Part shown: positions 1 through 7,770 of the stretch, one piece after another
Layout of the letters: each line of letters starts with the position of its first letter
Numbering within the stretch: position 1 is the first letter of the stretch
NCBI RefSeq assembly: GCF_009761675.1
Contig: NZ_QUZH01000013.1
Span: 1-64,000, forward strand
Length of the DNA stretch: 64,000 nt
Direction: 5' to 3'
Origin: Bhargavaea sp. CC-171006
GTDB lineage: Bacteria > Bacillota > Bacilli > Bacillales_A > Planococcaceae
Notes under the pieces: generated by a model
Told to the model about the DNA's origin: nothing
The model's database searches: none
What the model saw: the letters and a program-made list of their open reading frames with translations, nothing else
Position numbers and translations under genes: made by a program

Positions 1-120
1 CTGTGCGCATCGCGAAGCGTTGCGCAACATCCGGGGTCTTCGGCTAACGCTATTCCCGCAGGACAGGGAAGCTTCCTCGAACAAGCCTCGCACGAAGGAA
101 ATGCGAAGCATTTTCGAGGA
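1..120. repeat. GC-rich intergenic palindromic repeat remnant (tentative)
   Basis: No gene is supported in the first 254 bases. Positions 75-119 hold nested inverted repeats: CCTCGA (75-80) pairs with TCGAGG (114-119), and AAATGC (99-104) pairs with GCATTT (108-113) around GAA. The style (repeated GCGAAGC, cctcg...cgagg) resembles mobile intergenic repeats common in Bacillaceae genomes. Other copies cannot be checked from this window, so the family assignment is a guess. Confidence 0.3.
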
Positions 121-254
121 GTCTCCCGGCGCCACTGCTGTTTACTATAGATACAAGAATTTAATTACTTATTGGACAGCCCCTGTTGGATCATCTTGAA
201 CTTCTTAAAGTCGTTCTCCGCAGCTAATCACAACTTGGCCGATGAGCTATTCAT

Positions 255-1313
255 CTACTGTTTCACCTTATCCGCCAGCTCCCTGATCAGGGTGCGGTTC
301 CGCTCTTTAAAGCGCTCATTGTGCGAAGAAACCATGCCGCGGTCGTGGGCACCGGGGTCGACGAAAGCTTTGGCACGGTTGACAGCATTCACTGCATCCT
401 GGAACGCACCGACCAGCAGGTTCACCTTACCTGCATAAGACAGGCAGTCTCCAGCAGCAAAAATGCCCGGGACGGACGTGGCTGCATCCGCACTGCCTTC
501 AAAGAAATGTCCGTCCTTGCGGAGCGGTTCCAAATCGGCCTCGAACCCGAGTTCCGCATCCCGCTCGTATCCGTGGCTGACGACGACATGATCGGCTCCG
601 ACACGGGTAAGGGCGCCGGTTTCCGTGTCCTTCAGCTCCACCATCTCGATCCGGGTCTTCGTCTTATCCGCAAGCAGCCGGTGAATGGCCACATTCAGCA
701 GGATGTCCGCACCGCTCCGCTTCACCTTCTCCACTTGCGCCTCATGTGCACAGAAATTGTCCCTGCGGTGGACGAGGATCACTTTCTCCGCTATACCGGA
801 CAGTTCTTCCGCCCAGTCGACCGCAGCATCTCCCCCTCCCGAGATCAGTACGGTTTTGCCCGTGAATGTCGCCAGCGAAGGCATCGTATAATGAAGATTG
901 TCCATCTCCGCCACGGCAGCTCCCTGCAGCCGGAGCTTTTGGGGCGTGACGATTCCGCCGCCATTCGCCATGATGATGCTCTTGGACAAATGGACTTGGC
1001 CACGGTGGTCCTCAGCCTCGAACAGTCCTTGGCCGTTTTTCCGGATTGCGGCAATCTTCGTCCCTGTCAGAACTTCAGGATCGAATGTCTTCCCCTGTTC
1101 AACCAGTTGCTTCCGGAACGTCTCTCCCTGAAGCGGCGGCTGGCCGCCCGCGTCCCAGATCATCTTCTCCCGGAACAGGCATAACTTCCCTCCCAGTTCC
1201 TCCCTCGCCTCGACCAGCCTCGCGTCCATGCCCCGGAGTCCGGCGTAAAACGCTGAATAGAGGCCGGCCGGTCCCCCTCCAATAATCGTCACATCCCGGA
1301 TTGGTTCTGCCAC
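255..1313 (-). CDS. Ferredoxin/flavodoxin--NADP(+) reductase, thioredoxin-reductase-like (YumC type)
   Basis: A 352-residue flavoprotein expected to transfer electrons between NADPH and ferredoxin or flavodoxin. The N-terminal FAD-binding motif GGGPAGLYSAFYAG is near residue 12, a second Rossmann motif for NADPH (SGGGDAAVDWAEEL) lies mid-protein, and the C-terminal FAD motif AAGDCLSYAGK is present. The CxxC redox pair of true thioredoxin reductases is absent, which fits the type-2 ferredoxin-NADP reductase family of Bacillales. Start is GTG preceded by GGGAGGAAATCGAC. The gene diverges from a siderophore-uptake operon across a region with two Fur boxes, so a role in reductive iron release or iron-responsive electron supply is plausible but inferred. 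Confidence 0.85.
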   Translation of the reverse strand: MAEPIRDVTIIGGGPAGLYSAFYAGLRGMDARLVEAREELGGKLCLFREKMIWDAGGQPPLQGETFRKQLVEQGKTFDPEVLTGTKIAAIRKNGQGLFEAEDHRGQVHLSKSIIMANGGGIVTPQKLRLQGAAVAEMDNLHYTMPSLATFTGKTVLISGGGDAAVDWAEELSGIAEKVILVHRRDNFCAHEAQVEKVKRSGADILLNVAIHRLLADKTKTRIEMVELKDTETGALTRVGADHVVVSHGYERDAELGFEADLEPLRKDGHFFEGSADAATSVPGIFAAGDCLSYAGKVNLLVGAFQDAVNAVNRAKAFVDPGAHDRGMVSSHNERFKERNRTLIRELADKVKQ

Positions 1314-1347
1314 GTCGATTTCCTCCCTCTCCTGCTTCAGAAAATAG

Positions 1348-1376
1348 TTGACACCTTTAAGCTTTGGCTATATCAT
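1348..1376 (+). promoter_or_regulatory. Sigma-A promoter of the siderophore-uptake operon
   Basis: TTGACA at 1348-1353 and TATCAT at 1371-1376 are separated by exactly 17 bases. The expected transcription start, near 1383, falls at the edge of the Fur boxes and about 75 bases before the first gene. Confidence 0.8.
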
Positions 1377-1383
1377 CTGAAAT

Positions 1384-1414
1384 TGAAAATCATTCTCATT
1401 GATAATCATTTTCA
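1384..1414 (+). promoter_or_regulatory. Two tandem Fur boxes
   Basis: TGAAAATCATTCTCA (1384-1398) and TGATAATCATTTTCA (1400-1414) each match the Bacillus 7-1-7 Fur consensus TGATAATNATTATCA closely. They sit at the predicted transcription start of the siderophore operon and between divergent genes, so iron-replete repression of the operon, and perhaps of the divergent reductase, is expected. Confidence 0.85.
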
Positions 1415-1459
1415 TCGAGAATAACACGATACACTCAAAAAAGAAAGGAGAAATCCGCT

Positions 1460-2242
1460 TTGCAACTGCTCGCCGAACAAATCCGGATCGGCTACGGGGA
1501 GACCCCCATCGTCCACGGGATGGACATTTCGTTTCCGCAAGGCAAAATCACGACCATCATCGGGGCGAACGGATGCGGTAAATCGACGCTCCTGAAGGCG
1601 CTCACCCGCATCATCCCCCATCAGGGCGGCGCCGTCCTTCTTGATGGTGCCAATATCCGGTCGATGGATACAAAAGCGCTGGCGAGGAAGATGGCGATCC
1701 TCCCCCAGACGCAGGACAGCGCGAACGGACTCCTCGTCGGGGAACTCGTCGCCTACGGCCGCTTCCCCCACCAGAAAGGGTTTGGGCGCTTAAGCGCGGA
1801 AGACCGCCGCATGGTCGACTGGGCGCTGGAGGCGACTCGCATGGACGAATTCCGTGACCGGCCGGTGGATGCCCTGTCCGGCGGGCAGCGGCAGCGAGCC
1901 TGGATCGCCATGGCCCTCGCACAAGATACCGGAATCATCTTCCTGGATGAGCCGACCACCTATCTGGACATGGCCCACCAGCTCGAGGTCTTGGAGCTTC
2001 TCCGTAAGCTGAACCGGGAAGAGGGCCGGACGATTGTCATGGTGCTCCATGACCTTAACCAGGCCGCACGTTTTTCCGACCACCTGATCGCCCTTTCGTC
2101 GGGGCGGCTCATCAAGAGCGGACCGCCCGAAGATGTGCTCGTCCCTGAGGTGCTGAAAGACGTGTTCCGAATCGACGCCGTCATCGGAAAGGACCCGAGA
2201 ACCGGGACCCCCTTCTGCATGACCTATGATCTGATCAAATAA
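1460..2242 (+). CDS. Iron-siderophore ABC transporter ATP-binding protein (FecE/YusV family)
   Basis: A 260-residue cytoplasmic ATPase that would energise ferric-siderophore import. It has Walker A (GANGCGKST), the ABC signature (LSGGQRQRA), Walker B with catalytic Glu (IIFLDEPTTYLD) and the H-loop (VLHDLNQAARF), in normal order and spacing. Start is TTG, set by AAAGGAG nine bases upstream. It is the first gene of a four-gene operon with a binding lipoprotein and two permeases, downstream of a sigma-A promoter and Fur boxes. The exact siderophore cannot be read from the sequence. Confidence 0.92.
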   Translation: MQLLAEQIRIGYGETPIVHGMDISFPQGKITTIIGANGCGKSTLLKALTRIIPHQGGAVLLDGANIRSMDTKALARKMAILPQTQDSANGLLVGELVAYGRFPHQKGFGRLSAEDRRMVDWALEATRMDEFRDRPVDALSGGQRQRAWIAMALAQDTGIIFLDEPTTYLDMAHQLEVLELLRKLNREEGRTIVMVLHDLNQAARFSDHLIALSSGRLIKSGPPEDVLVPEVLKDVFRIDAVIGKDPRTGTPFCMTYDLIK

Positions 2243-2268
2243 ACGACCTTATCCGAAGGAGAATCCAC

Positions 2269-3198
2269 ATGAACAAGAAACTGCTCTTGATCCTCACCCT
2301 TTTCATGACACTTGCGCTTGCCGCATGCGGTTCAAGTTCCACGGATGACAGCAAGGGAAAAGCGGAAGACAACGCTTCCTCTGACACCATCGTCTACGAA
2401 TCCGAAACCGGGCCCGTCGAAGTGCCGGCAGATCCTCAGCGCGTCGTTGTGCTGTCTTCCTACGCAGGTGACCTGATCAAACTCGGTGTGCCGATTGTCG
2501 GCGTCGACTCCTGGTCGGCAGCCAACCCGAGCTTTGACGAAGCGCTGAAAGATGCTGAAGTCGTTTCCAACGAAGACATCGAAAAAATCATCGAACTGGA
2601 GCCGGACCTCATCATCGGCCTGAACAACATCCAGAACGCAGACAAGCTGGAGAAGATCGCGCCGACCGTCCTCTTCACCTATGGCAAGAATGACTATCTC
2701 CAGCAGCACATCGAAATCGCCAAAGTCGTCAATAAAGAAAAAGAAGCTACCGAGTGGGCCGAAGATTTCAAGATGCGCTCAGAAGAGCTCGGCTCGCGCA
2801 TCAAGGAGAAGATCGGTGAAGATGCCACGGTTACCGTCGCGGAGAACTTTGAGAAGCAACTGTACCTGTTCGGCGACAACTGGGGACGCGGCACCGAAAT
2901 CCTCTACCAGGCAATGGGCCTGAAGATGCCGAAGCAAGTCCAGGACGTCGCTCTTGAGCCAGGCTACTTCGCCATCTCCCAGGAAGTGCTCGGGGACTAT
3001 ACGGGCGATTACCTGGTCTTGAGCCTGACGGAAGAGCAGGACACCTCGTTCATGGATGCTGCTTGGTTCAAGGAAATCCCGGCTGTGAAAAACGGCAACC
3101 TGATCATTGCCGATGCCCGTAAGGCCTATTTCAATGATGCCTTGACGCTTGATGACCAGCTGGACTTCTTTGAACAGGAATTTCTCGGGAACGAATAA
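2269..3198 (+). CDS. Iron-siderophore ABC transporter substrate-binding lipoprotein
   Basis: A 309-residue FhuD/FepB-type periplasmic-binding protein, lipid-anchored outside the membrane. A signal peptide ends in the lipobox LALAAC (Cys about residue 20), followed by a Ser/Asp/Lys linker. The body carries the family pattern RVVVLSSYAGDLIKLGVPIVG and IEKIIELEPDLIIGL typical of class III metal-siderophore receptors. The ribosome site GAAGGAG precedes ATG, 26 bases after the ATPase. A terminator-like hairpin directly follows the gene and may favour expression of this gene over the permeases. Confidence 0.9.
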   Translation: MNKKLLLILTLFMTLALAACGSSSTDDSKGKAEDNASSDTIVYESETGPVEVPADPQRVVVLSSYAGDLIKLGVPIVGVDSWSAANPSFDEALKDAEVVSNEDIEKIIELEPDLIIGLNNIQNADKLEKIAPTVLFTYGKNDYLQQHIEIAKVVNKEKEATEWAEDFKMRSEELGSRIKEKIGEDATVTVAENFEKQLYLFGDNWGRGTEILYQAMGLKMPKQVQDVALEPGYFAISQEVLGDYTGDYLVLSLTEEQDTSFMDAAWFKEIPAVKNGNLIIADARKAYFNDALTLDDQLDFFEQEFLGNE

Positions 3199-3204
3199 CT
3201 GGAG

Positions 3205-3235
3205 AAAAGCGGTCCGGTTCGCGGGCCGCTTTTCC
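3205..3235 (+). terminator. Intra-operon terminator/attenuator hairpin
   Basis: AAAAGCGGTCCG (3205-3216) pairs with CGGGCCGCTTTT (3222-3233), with one wobble, and a short T-run overlaps the second arm. It lies between the binding-protein and permease genes of one operon, so partial termination is the likely role. Confidence 0.65.
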
Positions 3236-3260
3236 GTTGATATGAGGAAAGTGTGACGAT

Positions 3261-4259
3261 ATGACCACCAAACGACTATTACCATTTCCGATACAGCTCG
3301 CACTCGGCAGCCTGCTTGTGGCAGGTTCCTTTGTTGCGGCACTGACGCTCGGAGCGGCGGATACTGGCATCCGTGACGTCTGGCAGGCGCTCTCTTCCGC
3401 TTCTGGCGAGCATGCGGCCATCCTCCGCGAACTGCGAATTCCGCGTGTAGTGGCTGCCATCTTCACCGGAGCGGCACTCGGCGTCGCCGGCGCGATCATG
3501 CAGGGGGTGACCCGCAACCCGCTCGCGGATCCCGGCCTTCTCGGACTCACCTCCGGAGCGAATGCCGCACTCGCCCTTTCGCTTGCCCTGATGCCTGGCA
3601 TCCCCTACCTGGGTATTCTTGCCGCCTGCTTTATCGGTGCCGCTCTTGGCATGATTCTCGTCTTCGGCATCGGGGCCTCCAGCCGTGGCGGCATGTCCGC
3701 GATGCGTCTCGTTGTCGCAGGCGCTGCGGTTTCGGCTTTCCTGCAGGCGGTCGCGGACGGGACGGGAATCGTCTTCCAGATTTCCAAGGATGTTTCGCTC
3801 TGGACGGCAGGTGGCCTCATGGGTACGACCCCCAAGGCACTCATCATCGTTCCGTTTATCGCAATCGGACTGATCGGCGCAATCGCCGTCAGCCGCCAGC
3901 TTACCATCCTCAGCCTTCAGGAAGACGTGGCAGCCGGTCTCGGCCAGCGGGTGTTCCTGATGAAGGCCATCATGATGGGCATCACCGCCCTTCTCGCAGG
4001 CGCTGCGGTCGCCCTCGTCGGCAACCTGGCATTTGTCGGCCTCATCATCCCGCACGTCGTGAGAACCTTCAGCGGTTCGGACTATACTCGGATCATCCCG
4101 ATGAGCGCCCTTCTTGGCGCCGCCTTCATGACTCTGGCCGATCTTGCGGGCCGGACCTTGAATGCACCTTTCGAAACGCCTGTCGTTGCCATCACCGCAC
4201 TGATCGGACTGCCGTTCTTCCTGATGATCGTCCGGAAAGGAGGGCTCCGTGATGCATGA
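3261..4259 (+). CDS. Iron-siderophore ABC transporter permease (FecCD family), subunit 1
   Basis: A 332-residue integral membrane protein with about nine or ten hydrophobic segments. FecCD landmarks are present: LRIPRVVAAIFTGAALGVAG, the GVTRNPLADPGLLGLTSGAN loop, and FVGLIIPHVVRTFSG near the C-terminus. The ribosome site GAGGAAAG precedes ATG. It would form the membrane channel with the next gene product, with which its 3' end overlaps. Confidence 0.9.
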   Translation: MTTKRLLPFPIQLALGSLLVAGSFVAALTLGAADTGIRDVWQALSSASGEHAAILRELRIPRVVAAIFTGAALGVAGAIMQGVTRNPLADPGLLGLTSGANAALALSLALMPGIPYLGILAACFIGAALGMILVFGIGASSRGGMSAMRLVVAGAAVSAFLQAVADGTGIVFQISKDVSLWTAGGLMGTTPKALIIVPFIAIGLIGAIAVSRQLTILSLQEDVAAGLGQRVFLMKAIMMGITALLAGAAVALVGNLAFVGLIIPHVVRTFSGSDYTRIIPMSALLGAAFMTLADLAGRTLNAPFETPVVAITALIGLPFFLMIVRKGGLRDA

Positions 4260-5256
4260 AGTGAAACGTCGCCGGCCGCTCCGCCGGACACTTTTGCTCG
4301 CCGGTCTGTTCCTCATCGTGCTCGTTTTTGCCCTTTCGGCTGGTGCATCCGCCGTGACGATCGACCGGCTCATCCCCGTCCTCACCGGAAACGGCACATT
4401 CAAGGAAGCGTTCATCCTGCTTGAGGTGCGGCTTCCGAGACTTGCAGTGCTTGTCCTTGCCGGGGTGGCACTCGCAGTGTCCGGTTCCATCCTGCAGACT
4501 GTCACTCGAAATGATTTGGCGGACCCTGGCATCATCGGAATCCATTCCGGGGCAGGTTTCGCCATCACCGTGTTTTACCTGTTTGCCGGGGGCGGCATCC
4601 CTTATTACGCCTATGTGCTTCCGGCGGTGGGGTTTGCCGGGGCCATCGTGACGGCCGCGCTGATTTACCTGTTCTCGACCGAAAAGGGACGCGGCCTCCG
4701 CCCGATGCGCCTGCTCCTGGTGGGAATCGGATTTGCATCCGCATTGTCCGGCGGCATGATGCTCCTCATCTCCGGCGCCGAGCGCCAGGAGGCGGCCTTT
4801 GTCGCGGAGTGGCTTGCAGGTAGCGTCTGGGGAGCCGACTGGCCGTTTGTGCTCGCCCTTCTTCCATGGGTCGTCCTGCTCGTCCCGTTTGTCCTGTGCC
4901 GGGCGAACACGCTCAATATCCTGGCGCTCAGTGAACCTTCCGCAATCGGACTCGGATTGCGATTGTCCCGGTTCCGGATCGTTTTTATCGCAATCGCAGT
5001 TGCTCTTGCTGCGGCCGCCGTATCGGTCACGGGCTACATCGCCTTTATCGGACTGATGGCCCCACATATCGCCAGGGGCATAGCGGGACCTCGCCATCAG
5101 CATTACCTGCCGGCAGCGATGCTGATCGGCGCCGGTCTCCTTGTCACGGCAGACACGATCGGCCACTTGCTCCCCGCCTTCTCCATTCCTGCCGGCATCA
5201 TCGCCGCCTTAATCGGTGCCCCGTACTTTCTTTATCTGATGAGGAAGAGCGGATAA
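4252..5256 (+). CDS. Iron-siderophore ABC transporter permease (FecCD family), subunit 2
   Basis: A 334-residue polytopic permease paralogous to its upstream neighbour. Visible motifs are EVRLPRLAVLVLAGVALAVS, TVTRNDLADPGIIGIHSGAG and FIGLMAPHIARGIAG. An in-frame GTG lies three bases upstream, but the ATG at 4252 has the better spacing (eight bases) from AAAGGAGG. It overlaps the preceding gene by eight bases, indicating translational coupling. It is the last gene of the operon and is followed by a 21-bp tandem repeat array. Confidence 0.9.
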   Translation: MHEVKRRRPLRRTLLLAGLFLIVLVFALSAGASAVTIDRLIPVLTGNGTFKEAFILLEVRLPRLAVLVLAGVALAVSGSILQTVTRNDLADPGIIGIHSGAGFAITVFYLFAGGGIPYYAYVLPAVGFAGAIVTAALIYLFSTEKGRGLRPMRLLLVGIGFASALSGGMMLLISGAERQEAAFVAEWLAGSVWGADWPFVLALLPWVVLLVPFVLCRANTLNILALSEPSAIGLGLRLSRFRIVFIAIAVALAAAAVSVTGYIAFIGLMAPHIARGIAGPRHQHYLPAAMLIGAGLLVTADTIGHLLPAFSIPAGIIAALIGAPYFLYLMRKSG

Positions 5257-5278
5257 TCGGAAACGTTGATTATCTTGG

Positions 5279-5383
5279 GTGAGACGTTGACGTACTGAGG
5301 TAAGACGTTCACATACTGAGGTGAGACGTTCACATACTAGGGTGAAACGTTCACATACTAGGGTGAAACGTTTACAATCTCAT
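5279..5383. repeat. Tandem array of five 21-bp units
   Basis: Five abutting 21-base units run 5279-5299, 5300-5320, 5321-5341, 5342-5362 and 5363-5383. The shared core is GTGARACGTTCACATACT; the first and last units are the most diverged. The array lies between the permease stop codon and a terminator hairpin, in noncoding DNA at a convergent gene junction. Each unit contains the palindrome AACGTT or a one-base variant. Confidence 0.9.
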
Positions 5384-5392
5384 TGAAAGCCC

Positions 5393-5430
5393 AAAATAAA
5401 ACCAGCAGCCGTCCGCCGGCTGCTGGTTTC
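5393..5430 (-). terminator. Rho-independent terminator of the YciI-like gene
   Basis: AAACCAGCAGCC (about 5398-5410) pairs with GGCTGCTGGTTT (5418-5429). Read on the minus strand it is followed by TTTTATTTT. It may also stop transcripts leaving the siderophore operon on the plus strand, though the T-run there is weaker. Confidence 0.8.
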
Positions 5431-5435
5431 CTGAT

Positions 5436-5699
5436 TCACGCGAAAGTCGCGATCCATTCTTTGATTTCCATTCCGCGCGCGCCTTTTTCGACGTACGGGT
5501 CTTGCTTGGCGATTTTCTCTGCCGCTTCCAGTGACTCGGCCTGATAGATCACCATACCACCGGAACCGTCGGCAAACTTTCCTTTTGCCTTTACATTGCC
5601 TTTTTCAATCTGTTCGTCCACGAACGCCAGATGATCCGGACGGTAGGTTTGACTCAGTTCCTCGTCCTTCATCGGCAGATAGACCACATAATAGGACAT
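5436..5699 (-). CDS. YciI-like family protein
   Basis: An 87-residue small ferredoxin-like-fold protein of the YciI/YCII family. The sequence begins MSYYVVYLPMKDEE and contains the family HLAFVDEQIEKG segment and a GGMVIYQAESLEAAEKIAKQDPYV stretch that includes the usual DP(Y/F). A longer reading frame starts 12 codons upstream, but the chosen ATG has the site GGGGGAAA at good spacing. The biochemical role of this family is poorly defined. It is a single gene with its own terminator. Confidence 0.8.
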   Translation of the reverse strand: MSYYVVYLPMKDEELSQTYRPDHLAFVDEQIEKGNVKAKGKFADGSGGMVIYQAESLEAAEKIAKQDPYVEKGARGMEIKEWIATFA

Positions 5700-5774
5700 C
5701 CCGTTTCCCCCATTTCCGTTAGTTGTCCGTTCCATTATATAGCTTTCCGGACACCAGGGGAATGGGGCCGCGGC

Positions 5775-6965
5775 TCAGGACTGGACAGGCGCTTTCCGGG
5801 CAACCCCTGTCCGGATAGCCGCTTCGGCGACCGCTTTTGCCACCTCGTCCGCGACCCGCACGTCAAACGGATCCGGGATGATGCGATCATCGGTGAGCGC
5901 GGTGCGGCCAATCAGATCCGCAATGGCATAGGCGGCCGCCCGCTTCATCTCCTCGTTCACTTCGCTCGCGCGGACGTTTAGCGCGCCCTTGAAGATTCCC
6001 GGGAAAGCGAGGATATTGTTGACCTGGTTCGGGAAGTCGGAGCGCCCTGTGCCGACAATCCGGGCACCGGCCGCTTTGGCTTCATCCGGCATGATTTCCG
6101 GAACCGGATTGGCCATCGCGAAGATGATCGGCTCACCGGCCATCGAACGGACCATATCCTGAGTGAGCGCGCCTGCCGCGGACACCCCGATAAAGACATC
6201 CGCGCCGATGATGACATCCGCCAGGCTGCCGCTCCTGCGCTCAGGATTGGTCATTTGCGCGATCGATTCCTTCATCGGATTCATCCGCTCCGTCCGGCCT
6301 TCGTAGATGGCACCGGCCGTATCACACATGATGATCTGTTCCACGCCGAATCCGAGCAACAGCTTGGCGATTGCCACACCCGCAGCCCCTGCGCCGTTCA
6401 TGACGACTTTCATGTCACGAAGCTCGCGCCCGGTCAGGCGGGATGCATTCAGAAGGCCCGCCGCGACAACGATTGCCGTCCCGTGCTGGTCATCGTGGAA
6501 CACCGGGATATCCAATTCCTCTTTCAGACGGTCTTCGATTTCAAAGCATGCGGGTGCCGCGATGTCTTCGAGATTAATGCCGCCAAATACACCTGCCATC
6601 AGCTTGACCGCATTCACGAACTCATCCGGATCTTCCGTATCCAGGACGATCGGAAAGGCGTCCACACCGCCGAACCGCTTGAACAGCGCCGCTTTTCCTT
6701 CCATGACCGGGATCGATGCCGCAGCGCCTATATTGCCAAGACCGAGCACCGCCGTGCCGTTGCTGATGACACCGACCGTGTGGCCCTTGATTGTATAGTC
6801 ATAGATGCTTTCCGGATCCTGCTCGATCTCCAGGCAGGGACCGGCGACACCCGGTGAATACACCAGGCTCAGGTCACGCTTCGACTCGATCGGTGCCTTT
6901 AACGTCACTTCCAGCTTTCCTTCCAGCTCACGATGCAAATCAAGCGCTTCTTCGTACTTTTTCAC
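5775..6965 (-). CDS. NAD(P)-dependent malic enzyme
   Basis: A 396-residue oxidative decarboxylase of malate to pyruvate of the short bacterial type, full length for that type. Motifs are LVYSPGVAGPCLEI near the N-terminus, NGTAVLGLGNIGAAA, the metal/catalytic block FEIEDRL and FHDDQHGTAIVVAAGLLNA, and the nucleotide site NGAGAAGVAIAKLLL. An upstream in-frame TTG would add ten residues, but the GTG at 6965 is favoured because AAAGGAG sits nine bases before it. It links C4 acids from the TCA cycle to pyruvate, which would suit growth on amino acids. Confidence 0.9.
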   Translation of the reverse strand: MKKYEEALDLHRELEGKLEVTLKAPIESKRDLSLVYSPGVAGPCLEIEQDPESIYDYTIKGHTVGVISNGTAVLGLGNIGAAASIPVMEGKAALFKRFGGVDAFPIVLDTEDPDEFVNAVKLMAGVFGGINLEDIAAPACFEIEDRLKEELDIPVFHDDQHGTAIVVAAGLLNASRLTGRELRDMKVVMNGAGAAGVAIAKLLLGFGVEQIIMCDTAGAIYEGRTERMNPMKESIAQMTNPERRSGSLADVIIGADVFIGVSAAGALTQDMVRSMAGEPIIFAMANPVPEIMPDEAKAAGARIVGTGRSDFPNQVNNILAFPGIFKGALNVRASEVNEEMKRAAAYAIADLIGRTALTDDRIIPDPFDVRVADEVAKAVAEAAIRTGVARKAPVQS

Positions 6966-7240
6966 CGGTCTCCACTCCTTTAGCTTGTTAACCAAGCAAA
7001 TTAAAAAATATACATCCCATTGTATAGGCGTAATATTTTTAAATCAACTGAATCAGAATAATTTTGGATGAAAGACGCAAAATCAGAGACAAGACGAAGA
7101 ATTGACGGTTTGTCGAATCAGAAATAAGTTCTTGTATATCCACTATTGTGTGCAGGACCGGCAAAAGAATACAGCCGGTGGAGCCATGACGAGCCCTCCC
7201 GAATCTGATAGCATGAAACCAAGACTGGGAGGCGGAGCGC

Positions 7241-7726
7241 ATGGATACAACCAAGCTTGAAACCATCACACAGCAGCTGATTGAAAAAATTATCGAATCG
7301 GTCCCCACGGATTGGGACAAAGTGATGTTCTACGGAGAAAACCGCGGTGATCATGCCGAATACTTCTATTACTTTTTCCGGAAAGACAGCCCGGAATTCC
7401 TGCCGGATGCGGAGATGCACTACATCCTCGACCTGGAGCCCACGGATTTTTACCATGAACAGAAGGACGAGATTAATAACCTGATCCTTAAGCTTGCCGG
7501 AGAGTTCAAAGCACTGGGACGTGAACCGTTCACGACGATGAAACTCATGATCGATGACGCCGGCGGCCTGGATCTCATTTATGGGTATGATGGTTTGCGG
7601 TATGACCGTGCGGCAGATTACGAGCTGAAGTTCACGAATAAGTTTGTGGTACCCGAATGGAAGGCGCGCGGAGGACGTCCGGAAAAAAGCGCTATGAGAA
7701 GGGTTTTCGAACTCTTCTTCAAATGA
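7241..7726 (+). CDS. YezG/DUF600-family immunity-like protein
   Basis: A 161-residue cytoplasmic acidic protein. The order LIEKIIESVPTDWDKVMFYGE, then YYFF, then GREPFTTMKLMID and a C-terminal WKARGGRP matches the YezG-like (DUF600) family. In Bacillus, members of this family neutralise LXG toxins such as YeeF. No LXG toxin gene is next to it, so it appears to be an orphan immunity gene. ATG follows GGGAGGCGGAGCGC. A convergent terminator separates it from the nucleoside hydrolase gene. Confidence 0.75.
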   Translation: MDTTKLETITQQLIEKIIESVPTDWDKVMFYGENRGDHAEYFYYFFRKDSPEFLPDAEMHYILDLEPTDFYHEQKDEINNLILKLAGEFKALGREPFTTMKLMIDDAGGLDLIYGYDGLRYDRAADYELKFTNKFVVPEWKARGGRPEKSAMRRVFELFFK

Positions 7727-7730
7727 AACC

Positions 7731-7768
7731 AAAGCCCGTGTTGCCTGGTTGGCATCACGGGCTTTTCC
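7731..7768. terminator. Bidirectional terminator
   Basis: AAAGCCCGTG (7731-7740) pairs with CACGGGCTTT (7756-7765) and is followed by TTTTCC on the plus strand. It lies between two convergent genes. Confidence 0.75.
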
Positions 7769-7770
7769 TG

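Noticed and set aside
321-1184. Long plus-strand reading frame opposite the ferredoxin-NADP reductase
   Set aside because: It is antisense to a gene with clear motifs, has no ribosome site and its protein lacks any recognisable pattern; high-GC third positions create such shadows.
3279-4568. 429-codon minus-strand frame across the permease genes
   Set aside because: It is antisense to two FecCD permeases, with low-complexity Arg/Gly/Asp-rich composition and no support for a start.
4192-5166. 324-codon minus-strand frame opposite the second permease
   Set aside because: Same reasons: shadow of a strongly coding sequence, charged low-complexity product.
5279-5383. CRISPR array
   Set aside because: Units abut with no unique spacers and are only 21 bases; no cas genes are nearby. 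The same holds for the 51.25-kb array.
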